From Acidobacteriota bacterium (GTDB lineage: Bacteria > Acidobacteriota > Thermoanaerobaculia > Multivoradales > JAHEKO01), in NCBI GenBank assembly GCA_027296385.1, contig JAPUJD010000312.1, positions 1-7,199 of the forward strand: a stretch of 7,199 nucleotides of DNA. The letters run 5' to 3'. The notes below the pieces were generated by a model. That model was given only the letters and a program-made list of their open reading frames with translations, ran no database searches and had not been told where the DNA came from. Positions 1-6,011 of the stretch are shown in pieces. The translations under genes were made by a program, and so were the position numbers. How positions within the stretch are numbered: position 1 is the stretch's first letter; each line of letters starts with the position of its first letter.

Positions 1-183
1 CCGATCTTCCTCACCCGGGTCAAATTCTTCCGGCGCTACTACGAGGAGATGGGGTCGGTGCGCTACTACGTTGGCATATCGCTTGTTCTCGTCATGATGC
101 TGTTGCCGATCAAGATGTACTTGCGCTGGATTTTCAATCTCAAGTATCTGGTCCACATCCAAGAGTTCTTCCTCAACGTCTAG
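1..183 (+). CDS. C-terminal end of a membrane protein, probably cytochrome b of a bc-type complex (5' truncated)
   Basis: Reading frame 1 is open from the window edge to a TAG at 181-183 and gives 60 residues. The piece begins with a basic amphipathic stretch rich in Arg, Lys and Tyr (PIFLTRVKFFRRYYEEMG). One hydrophobic helix of about 22 residues follows (YYVGISLVLVMMLLPIKMYL), and the protein ends with an aromatic tail, LKYLVHIQEFFLNV. This is the look of the last transmembrane helix of a polytopic protein. The gene lies 19 bp upstream of a very large membrane-anchored c-type cytochrome. In several phyla such a cytochrome directly follows a cytochrome b gene, which is why I favour cytochrome b. 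No haem-ligating histidine pair is inside this fragment, so identity rests on context and general resemblance of the tail. An NrfD-like or other quinol-oxidising membrane subunit is the main alternative. The coding frame is well supported; the name is moderate at best. Confidence 0.5.
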   Translation, partial: PIFLTRVKFFRRYYEEMGSVRYYVGISLVLVMMLLPIKMYLRWIFNLKYLVHIQEFFLNV

Positions 184-202
184 CCTCCAACGAGCGCGAG
201 CG

Positions 203-3130
203 ATGCCCGTACCTCCCGTAAAACGGCCCGACCGTCACTACAACTTCGAGCGCACGAACGTCGTCTTCGCCGTGAGCTCGATCGCGTTGCTGCTGGCGAC
301 GGTCTGGATGGTGATTCCGGACTACGCCAAGCCCTGGAAGCGGCTGCAGTCGCAGTTCCGCGATCTCGAGCGCCAAGCCGCAATCGAGGAGCTCGCAGCG
401 GAAAAGCAGAGCCTCAACGAGAACGAATTGGCCCAGCTCGGGGCAGAGGTCGCGGCCGAGGGCGAGAAACTCGTCGCCCAGCGAGCCGAGATCGACGAGC
501 TCGAGAGCGACGCGGTCAAAGTCGGCAAGAGAATCTTCGCCGCCGACGCCCAGGCACGCGGCTCGAAGTCGCTGCTCGATACTGCGCGCTACCAGCTCGA
601 TCAGGCGCTGGTGAGCGGCCTCGAGAAGCGCATCGAAGCGGCCCAGACGAAAGTCGACGGCCTGGTCGAGAAGTGGACGGGCGAGATCAAGACGCTCGAG
701 CTTCTGACCGGGCAGAAGGAGCAGATCGAAGCTGATCTGGAGGGTCGGCGAGCGCGCTGGACCGAGGCCGAGAAACGGCTCGGAGCGCTGCGCAGCGGCG
801 TCGACAGTCTTGACGAGCGGATCGCCAATCTCGACAAGCGGCTCGATTACTTCATCCTCAACGCGCCGCTGACCGACTTCATCGAGCCCGATCTCAAGGT
901 CGAGCAAGTGATGATCTCGGGGCTCTTTCAGAACATCAACTTCACCACCGTCGACCGGGTCGATCGCTGCATGACGTGTCACGTGGCCTCCAACCGGCAG
1001 GGCTTCGACGGCGAGCGGTGGGAGGAACCGTTCCGTTCCCATCCGCGGCCCGAGCTCTTCGTCATGGCGAGCTCGCCGCACCCCTACGCGACCTTCGGTT
1101 GCAGCAGCTGCCACGGCGGACTCGACCGCGCCACCGATTTCGCCCGTGTCGGCCACAGCCCACAGACCCAGGAACAGGAGGAGGAGTGGGTCCACGAGTG
1201 GAACTGGTCGGAGCAGAAATACCTCGCAGAGCCGATCTACCCGGCCCGCTACTCCGAGGCCGGCTGCGTGACCTGTCATGCCGCCGACGTCTGGACCCCG
1301 GGCTCGCAGGTCCAGGACACCGGTCGTGAGCTGATCACCCGCCTGGGCTGCGCCGGCTGCCACGTCATCGACTACCCGGCGTTCCGCGATCTGCCGCGGA
1401 CCGGTCCGAGCTTGAACCGGGTGGCCTCCAAGACCAACGCCGGCTGGGCCTACAAGTGGATCGAGTCGCCGCGCGACTTCCACCCCACGACCTGGATGCC
1501 GCACTTCTTCTTCGAGGGCAACGCGCAGCTCCCGGCGACCCAGGCCAGGCAGCAGGTCGAGATCTCGAGCCTCGTGGCCTACGTGTGGGACAAGTCCGAG
1601 AAGCTGAGTTATGTCGCTCCGCCGTCGGGCAGCGCCACGCGCGGTGAGGAGCTCTTCAACACCGTGGGCTGCACCGGGTGCCACATCCTCGATGGCGAGG
1701 CCAGGCGCGACGACTTCTTCCCCCAGATCAACCGGTTGAACGGCCCCAATCTGGTCGGTACGGGAAGCAAGGTGGATGCCGGCTGGCTCTACGGTTGGCT
1801 GAAGGATCCCAAGGCCTACAACCCGGACACCCGGATGCCCAACCTGCGTCTCAGCGACCAGGAAGCCGCTGATCTCGTGGCCTTCCTGATGAATCAGCGC
1901 AACCCCCACTTCGAGGGGCTCGAGGCGCCGGCGATCGACGGGGTGGTCCGCGACGAGCTGGCACTAGGGTACCTGCGCAACAACAACACCTACGAGCAGA
2001 GCGAGGCGATCCTGGCGCGCATGACCGACCACGAGCGCAACGTCTTCCTCGGCGAGGAGACGGTACAGAAGTACGGTTGCTACGGCTGCCACGACCTGGC
2101 CGGCTTCGAGCGCTCCAAACCGATCGGAGTCGAGCTCACGGAGGAGGGCTCGAAGCCTGTTCACCAGTTCGACTTCGGCCACGTCCACGACGTGCCGCAC
2201 ACGCGCCACGACTGGCTCGAGGCCAAGCTGCTCGACCCGCGCATCTGGGACGAGGGCAAGGAAGCGGTCAAGACCTACGGCGAACTCTCCAAGATGCCCA
2301 ACTTCGGCTTGTCCGAGCGCGAGGCCGAGGCCATCCTGACCAACGTCCTCGGCTTCACCAAGGAATCGGCCCTGGCCAGCCGGAAGGCCGGCCAGTCGGC
2401 GCGCGCCGCCGCTTTGGCCGAGGGCCGCAAGTTGATCACGTACTACAACTGCCAGGGCTGCCATCTGATCGAGGGTAAGGGGCATGCGATCCTCTCGTCG
2501 CTCGGGGACGAGGGCCAGTTGCCGCCCAACCTCGCGGCGGAGGGTGCGCGAACCCAGGCCGACTGGTTGTTCGACTTCCTCCATGACCCAGGCTCGGTGC
2601 GCACCCGGCCGTGGCTCTCCAGCCGCATGCCGACGTTCGGCTTGAGCGACGAAGAGATCAACGCCTTGGTGGCCTATTTCGCCGCTACCGACGAGAGCGA
2701 CGTTTTTTCGACGTCGCCCTCCCGGCCGGACGATCGCCGAAGCCTGGTCGTCGGCGAAGTGACCTTCGGCATGCTGCAGTGCGCCAAGTGCCATCCGGCG
2801 GGCGAGGCGGAGGCGGGCGTCAGCGCCGGCGATCTCGCTCCGTCGTTGCTGCTCGCGCCTGAGCGGCTGCGGCACGACTGGGTGCCAGGCTGGATCAAGG
2901 ACCCGCAGACCTGGATCCCGGGGACGAACATGCCGCAGAATTTCGCCCAGCTGGCCGACGGGAGCTTCTCGTCGCCGCTCGCCGACGCGATCGATGCACC
3001 GATGTTCTCGGCTCAGAAGCGCCGCATGATGAGCGTCTTCGAGTCCGAGGAAGAGCTCGAGAACTACCTCGCCGACGCCGACAAAGTGACGACGGCGCTG
3101 CGAGACCACATCTGGTGGGGCTTGAATTGA
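203..3130 (+). CDS. membrane-anchored octahaem c-type cytochrome with coiled-coil stalk
   Basis: A 975-residue periplasmic electron-transfer protein. It starts with a basic segment, then one membrane helix at about residues 19-38, which would leave the rest in the periplasm, where c-type haem is attached. Residues about 42-212 are rich in Glu, Lys, Gln, Ala and Leu and look like a long coiled coil. Eight CXXCH haem sites follow, at Cys256, 300, 355, 383, 490, 626, 750 and 860. The last five each pair with a downstream Met-Pro, the likely sixth haem ligand, at Met432, 545, 698, 809 and 910, giving five tandem class-I-like domains; the region before each Met also carries a W-x(n)-P pattern. Hemes 1-3 have no Met-Pro partner. 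The haem 6 region has about 20 extra residues before its Met. The gene follows the probable cytochrome b tail by 19 bp with no clear Shine-Dalgarno, so it is probably co-transcribed and serves as the electron outlet of that complex. The haem count is certain; the exact partner and role are inferred. Confidence 0.9.
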   Translation: MPVPPVKRPDRHYNFERTNVVFAVSSIALLLATVWMVIPDYAKPWKRLQSQFRDLERQAAIEELAAEKQSLNENELAQLGAEVAAEGEKLVAQRAEIDELESDAVKVGKRIFAADAQARGSKSLLDTARYQLDQALVSGLEKRIEAAQTKVDGLVEKWTGEIKTLELLTGQKEQIEADLEGRRARWTEAEKRLGALRSGVDSLDERIANLDKRLDYFILNAPLTDFIEPDLKVEQVMISGLFQNINFTTVDRVDRCMTCHVASNRQGFDGERWEEPFRSHPRPELFVMASSPHPYATFGCSSCHGGLDRATDFARVGHSPQTQEQEEEWVHEWNWSEQKYLAEPIYPARYSEAGCVTCHAADVWTPGSQVQDTGRELITRLGCAGCHVIDYPAFRDLPRTGPSLNRVASKTNAGWAYKWIESPRDFHPTTWMPHFFFEGNAQLPATQARQQVEISSLVAYVWDKSEKLSYVAPPSGSATRGEELFNTVGCTGCHILDGEARRDDFFPQINRLNGPNLVGTGSKVDAGWLYGWLKDPKAYNPDTRMPNLRLSDQEAADLVAFLMNQRNPHFEGLEAPAIDGVVRDELALGYLRNNNTYEQSEAILARMTDHERNVFLGEETVQKYGCYGCHDLAGFERSKPIGVELTEEGSKPVHQFDFGHVHDVPHTRHDWLEAKLLDPRIWDEGKEAVKTYGELSKMPNFGLSEREAEAILTNVLGFTKESALASRKAGQSARAAALAEGRKLITYYNCQGCHLIEGKGHAILSSLGDEGQLPPNLAAEGARTQADWLFDFLHDPGSVRTRPWLSSRMPTFGLSDEEINALVAYFAATDESDVFSTSPSRPDDRRSLVVGEVTFGMLQCAKCHPAGEAEAGVSAGDLAPSLLLAPERLRHDWVPGWIKDPQTWIPGTNMPQNFAQLADGSFSSPLADAIDAPMFSAQKRRMMSVFESEEELENYLADADKVTTALRDHIWWGLN

Positions 3131-3154
3131 GGCCGCAACGGACTGCCCTATAAT
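3127..3154 (+). promoter_or_regulatory. sigma70-type promoter for the cupredoxin lipoprotein gene
   Basis: A perfect TATAAT lies at 3149-3154. A TTGAGG (four of six matches to TTGACA) lies at 3127-3132, with a 16-bp spacer. The -35 box overlaps the TGA stop of the octahaem cytochrome. Transcription would start near 3161, giving a leader of about 55 nt before the ATG at 3217. An AT-rich consensus hexamer stands out in this GC-rich sequence. It implies that the lipoprotein gene can be transcribed independently of the cytochrome genes upstream. No transcript data are available here. Confidence 0.6.
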
Positions 3155-3198
3155 CGACACCCCCCGAGCCCGGCGAAGATCGAGCTCGGAGACTTTTC

Positions 3199-3205
3199 AA
3201 GGAGG
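3199..3205 (+). promoter_or_regulatory. strong Shine-Dalgarno AAGGAGG
   Basis: AAGGAGG sits 11 nt before the ATG at 3217. It is the strongest ribosome binding site in the window and fixes the start of the lipoprotein, whose signal peptide begins at that ATG. The spacing is slightly long but normal. Confidence 0.8.
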
Positions 3206-3216
3206 CTCCCCCGATC

Positions 3217-3972
3217 ATGAAGCACACATTCTTCCGGCTGGCTCTCGGGCTGTCGGCGATTGCACTCTTGGCCGCATGCGGCGGCGGCGACGATACGACT
3301 GCGACCACTACCGAAGCTCCGCTGGCGGCCGTGGTGCCGAGCGGCGGCAGCGGCAGCATCACCGGGCTCGTGAGCTACAGCGGTGACGACACCGACGCAG
3401 AGATCAACATGGACGCAGATCCGGTCTGCGCCAGCGCGCACAGCGACCCGGTCTCGACCGAGTCGGTCGTCGCGTCGGATGGCAACCTGGCCAACGTCTT
3501 CGTCTACCTCAAGGAGGGCGTTGGTGGAAGCCACACGGTTTCGAGCGAGGCTGTACTTTTGGATCAGACTGGCTGTACCTACGTGCCGCATATCTCCGGC
3601 ATCCAGGTGGGTCAGAAACTGGTCATCCGCAACAGCGACCCGACGTTGCACAACGTGCACGCGCTGCCGGAGAAGAACAAAGAATTCAACCAGGGCCAGC
3701 CGTTCCAGAACATGGAGCTCGAGAAGAGCTTCGACACGGCCGAGGTCATGGTGCGCCTCAAGTGTGACGTCCACCCGTGGATGTCCGCCTACATCGGCGT
3801 CGTCGACCACCCGTACTTCGCGGTGAGCGGAACCGACGGCTCCTTCTCGATCGAAGGCCTGCCGGCCGGTGACTACGTCGTCGAGGCCTGGCACGAGACG
3901 CTCGGGACCCGCACCCAGAGCGTTACCGTCGGTGACGGCGCTGTCACGGTCTCTTTCGATTACGACGCCTAA
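3217..3972 (+). CDS. lipoprotein with amicyanin-like cupredoxin domain and C-terminal carboxypeptidase-regulatory-like domain
   Basis: A 251-residue exported protein. The signal peptide ends in a lipobox, LLAAC, with Cys21 as the lipidated residue and Gly at +2, so it is a membrane-tethered lipoprotein. A Gly/Thr/Ser-rich linker spans about 22-47. The middle is cupredoxin-like: HNVH at 145-148 and CDVHPWM at 183-189 give His145, Cys183, His186 and Met189 as type 1 copper ligands. The C-x2-H-x2-M spacing and the HNVH motif are those of amicyanin. Cys71 and Cys120 are the only other cysteines of the mature chain apart from the lipidated one and may form a disulfide. Residues about 203-251 (GTDGSFSIEGLPAGDYVVEA and onward) match the beta-sandwich regulatory domain common in carboxypeptidases and related surface proteins. 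With its own promoter and terminator, it is a single-gene unit between cytochrome and haem A genes. A role as copper electron carrier for the respiratory chain is likely but inferred; copper storage or delivery to an oxidase is the alternative. Confidence 0.85.
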   Translation: MKHTFFRLALGLSAIALLAACGGGDDTTATTTEAPLAAVVPSGGSGSITGLVSYSGDDTDAEINMDADPVCASAHSDPVSTESVVASDGNLANVFVYLKEGVGGSHTVSSEAVLLDQTGCTYVPHISGIQVGQKLVIRNSDPTLHNVHALPEKNKEFNQGQPFQNMELEKSFDTAEVMVRLKCDVHPWMSAYIGVVDHPYFAVSGTDGSFSIEGLPAGDYVVEAWHETLGTRTQSVTVGDGAVTVSFDYDA

Positions 3973-4018
3973 AGACGGTGCTCGAACGATCCTGCCGCTG
4001 CGCAGGGACGGCTTTTCC

Positions 4019-4052
4019 GCGGCCGACCCGCTTTCAGGGTCGGCCGCTTTAT
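4019..4052 (+). terminator. Rho-independent terminator after the cupredoxin gene
   Basis: A perfect 11-bp inverted repeat (GCGGCCGACCC at 4019-4029 and GGGTCGGCCGC at 4037-4047) encloses a 7-nt loop, GCTTTCA, and is followed by TTTAT. It begins 46 bp after the lipoprotein stop. The U-run is short, but the stem is GC-rich and flawless. It would separate the lipoprotein unit from ctaA-ctaB downstream. Confidence 0.8.
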
Positions 4053-4114
4053 CGCCCGGGATGCCCGGCTTGAAGGGGTCGAATGTGCAGCTGGCTGTGT
4101 CCGCGTCCGCCGGA

Positions 4115-4120
4115 TAGACT
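4115..4120 (+). promoter_or_regulatory. candidate -10 element (TAGACT) for a leaderless ctaA transcript
   Basis: TAGACT fits TANNNT and lies exactly 6 nt before the ATG at 4127, so transcription would begin at or next to the start codon. The gene has no Shine-Dalgarno, and the terminator just upstream requires a fresh promoter. The TAG at 4115-4117 is also an in-frame stop that rules out an upstream start. I see no convincing -35 box. Confidence 0.35.
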
Positions 4121-4126
4121 CCCGCC

Positions 4127-5095
4127 ATGGTGCACGCCGAGTCTCCCCGCGCACTCCATCGCTTCGCCGTTTTCCTCGCTTCCTGCGTCATCGGTCTGAT
4201 CGCCGCCGGCGGCCTGGTGAAGAGCCTGGAGGCCGGCCTGTCGGTGCCTGATTGGCCGACTTCGTACGGGGGCTTGAACCCGCCGCGGTGGTGGGAGATC
4301 GAGAACGTGCGGGCGGAGCACGGGCATCGGCTGATCGCGGGTACCGTGGCACTGATGACGGTTGCCCTAGCCATTTGGGCATGGCGCCGGGAGCCGCGGC
4401 GGTGGGTGCGGCGACTCGCTTGGGGGGCGGGTGTGGCCGTCCTCCTGCAAGCGCTGCTGGGCGGCCTGACGGTCTTGCTTTTTCTGCCGACCGCGGTCTC
4501 GGTCAGCCACGCGGCCCTGGCGCAGCTCTTTCTCTGCATGGTAGTGGCTTTCGCGTTGGTTACTTCCCGCGGCTGGCGGGAGTCCATTGCGAGCCCCGAG
4601 CTGGCGGCGACCGGGCGTGATCTGCAGGCCCTGGCGAGCGGGACCACCGTTTTGGTCTACGCTCAGATACTGGTGGGCGCGTTGGTGCGCCACACCGGGT
4701 CGGGTCTGGCGATTCCGGACTTTCCGCTCATGTTCGGCCGTTGGTGGCCACCGCAATTCGACTTCTCGATCACGATCCACCTGATCCACCGCATCGGTGC
4801 GGTGCTGGTGACGGTGGCGGTGGTCACGCTCCTGGTGCGGATCGCGCGATGCTCGAGCCGTCGGGGTTTCGTTGTGCCCGCGGTCGCCATGGGACTGCTG
4901 CTCGTGGCCCAGGTGACGCTCGGTGCGACCATCATCTGGAGCGGTCGCGCGGTGCTGCCCAACACGCTTCACGTGCCGACCGGCGCGACATTGCTGGCGG
5001 CGTCGTTGATTCTCACGCTGCGGAGCTGGCGGGCCGCGGCCGCTGCGCCGGCGTCGAGCAGAACCGTCGGCGAGCCGGCGATGGTGGCCGCATGA
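4127..5095 (+). CDS. ctaA: haem A synthase, COX15/CtaA family
   Basis: A 322-residue polytopic inner-membrane enzyme that oxidises the C8 methyl of haem O to a formyl group, giving haem A for aa3/caa3-type oxidases. About eight hydrophobic helices are visible. The family's conserved haem-binding histidines are at E64-x-x-H67-R68, H128 (SHAALAQ), H218/H221 (IHLIHR) and H282 (NTLHVPTGA). The internal two-fold repeat of the family shows as SLEAGLSVPDWPTSYGG near 33-49 and HTGSGLAIPDFPLMFG at 189-204. The cysteine pair in the first extracellular loop of the Bacillus enzyme is absent; the only cysteines are at 20, 136 and 242, so this belongs to a cysteine-less loop subtype. The start is firm: an in-frame TAG lies four codons upstream and no other start codon intervenes, although GTG is codon 2. 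No Shine-Dalgarno is present. The stop overlaps the ctaB start by ATGA, so the two are translationally coupled and act in sequence in one pathway. Confidence 0.93.
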   Translation: MVHAESPRALHRFAVFLASCVIGLIAAGGLVKSLEAGLSVPDWPTSYGGLNPPRWWEIENVRAEHGHRLIAGTVALMTVALAIWAWRREPRRWVRRLAWGAGVAVLLQALLGGLTVLLFLPTAVSVSHAALAQLFLCMVVAFALVTSRGWRESIASPELAATGRDLQALASGTTVLVYAQILVGALVRHTGSGLAIPDFPLMFGRWWPPQFDFSITIHLIHRIGAVLVTVAVVTLLVRIARCSSRRGFVVPAVAMGLLLVAQVTLGATIIWSGRAVLPNTLHVPTGATLLAASLILTLRSWRAAAAAPASSRTVGEPAMVAA

Positions 5096-5976
5096 AGCGT
5101 CCGGATACGGCGGGCGCCACCGGCGGCTTCGCCGATTGGCTGGAGCTGACCAAACCGCGTATCACACTCATGGTGCTCCTGACCGCCGGCATCGGCATCC
5201 TGCTCGCCGCCAAGGAGCCGCCCGGCCTCGAGCTGGTGCTGGCGACCGTCGTCGGCACCTGGCTGGTGGCGGCCGGTTCGTCGGCCCTCAACCACGCCCT
5301 GGAGCACCGGCTGGACGCGCTGATGGAGCGCACCGCGAACCGGCCAGTGGCGGCAGGCCGGATGGCCCCTCGCGCGGCCATCGCTTTTGGCCTGTTGATC
5401 GGAGTGAGCGGCCTGCTGCTGCTCGCTTGGCGCGTCAACTGGATCACGGCGCTCCTCGGGCTGATTGCCTTTCTGGGCTACGTCGTCGTCTATACGCCGC
5501 TGAAAGTGAAGAGCTCCCTGTCGACCCTCGTCGGCGCGATTCCTGGCGCCATCCCGCCGATGATGGGTTGGACCGCCGTGGCCGGAGAGCTCGAGCCGGG
5601 AGCCTGGGTTCTCTTCGGCCTACTGTTTCTCTGGCAGCTGCCGCACTTTCTCGCCATCGCCTGGATTTGCCGCGACGACTACGCACGCGCCGGCTTTCCG
5701 ATGCTGTCGGTGATCCAGCCGGACGGCGGCAGCACGGCACGGCAGATGGTGCTCTACGGCCTGGCGTTGATCCCCGTGAGTCTGGCGCCGACGGTGCTGG
5801 GATTGGCCGGTCGCGGCTACTTCGCCGGTGCCCTGGCGCTCGGAGTGCTCTACCTGGCTCTGGGCGTGGCTTTCGTCTTCGATCGTTCGGAGGCGGCGGC
5901 GCGCCGGGTCCTGCTGGCTTCGGTGATCTACCTGCCCGCCGTACTCGGTGTCCTGGTGTTCGACCGGATCGCTTGA
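5092..5976 (+). CDS. ctaB: haem O synthase (protohaem IX farnesyltransferase), CtaB/CyoE/COX10 family
   Basis: A 294-residue UbiA-type prenyltransferase of the inner membrane that adds a farnesyl group to haem B, making haem O, the substrate of the CtaA enzyme encoded just upstream. The opening ELTKPRITLMVLLTAGIG is typical of the family. The first polyprenyl-diphosphate motif is N67-x3-E71-x3-D75, followed by LMERTANRP at 77-85. The middle loop YTPLKVKSS starts at 134 and leads to GAIPGAIPPMMGW. The second Asp-rich site is RDDYARAGFPML at 194-205, after PHFLAIAW. Length and helix pattern fit a complete enzyme. The start is the ATG whose last two bases are shared with the ctaA TGA; the frame is open further upstream, but that stretch lies inside ctaA and does not look like protein of this family. 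Glu at 71 replaces the Asp of the E. coli enzyme, a substitution I recall in other bacterial homologues. No terminator is visible after the gene. Confidence 0.94.
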   Translation: MKRPDTAGATGGFADWLELTKPRITLMVLLTAGIGILLAAKEPPGLELVLATVVGTWLVAAGSSALNHALEHRLDALMERTANRPVAAGRMAPRAAIAFGLLIGVSGLLLLAWRVNWITALLGLIAFLGYVVVYTPLKVKSSLSTLVGAIPGAIPPMMGWTAVAGELEPGAWVLFGLLFLWQLPHFLAIAWICRDDYARAGFPMLSVIQPDGGSTARQMVLYGLALIPVSLAPTVLGLAGRGYFAGALALGVLYLALGVAFVFDRSEAAARRVLLASVIYLPAVLGVLVFDRIA

Positions 5977-5999
5977 GGTGGCCTAAGTGAGCGCGACAC

Positions 6000-6005
6000 T
6001 ACAGT
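6000..6005 (+). promoter_or_regulatory. candidate -10 element (TACAGT) for a leaderless fabG-like transcript
   Basis: TACAGT fits TANNNT and ends 6 nt before the ATG at 6012, the same arrangement as upstream of ctaA. The 35-bp gap after ctaB has no Shine-Dalgarno before this gene. A TTGAGG at 5973-5978 lies 21 bp upstream, too far for a normal -35. Co-transcription from ctaB remains possible. Confidence 0.3.
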
Positions 6006-6011
6006 AGCGCA

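Noticed and set aside
173..1909. Long open frame on the minus strand (578 codons)
   Set aside because: It lies wholly opposite the octahaem cytochrome, has no recognisable domain, and is the usual shadow of GC-rich codon use. The same holds for minus-strand frames at 1964-3160, 3148-4647, 4367-4972 and 5928-6725.
3164..3189. CCGAGC / GCTCGG inverted repeat in the leader of the cupredoxin gene
   Set aside because: The stem is only 6 bp with a 14-nt loop and CGAGCTCG-like words are frequent here; not enough for a regulatory RNA call.
4054..4068. GCCCGG direct repeat and CCGGG-ATG-CCCGG mini-hairpin after the terminator
   Set aside because: Five base pairs with a 3-nt loop is within chance for GC-rich DNA and has no U-run.
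4741..5091. Upstream in-frame extension of ctaB
   Set aside because: The frame is open back to 4741, but this stretch is inside ctaA, its translation does not resemble a CtaB N-terminus, and the ATG at 5092 gives a family-length protein with the ATGA overlap.
5290..5316. Glu71 replacing Asp in the first prenyl-diphosphate motif of CtaB
   Set aside because: I recall Glu at this place in many bacterial CtaB proteins, and the rest of the motif is intact, so it is not a sign of lost activity.
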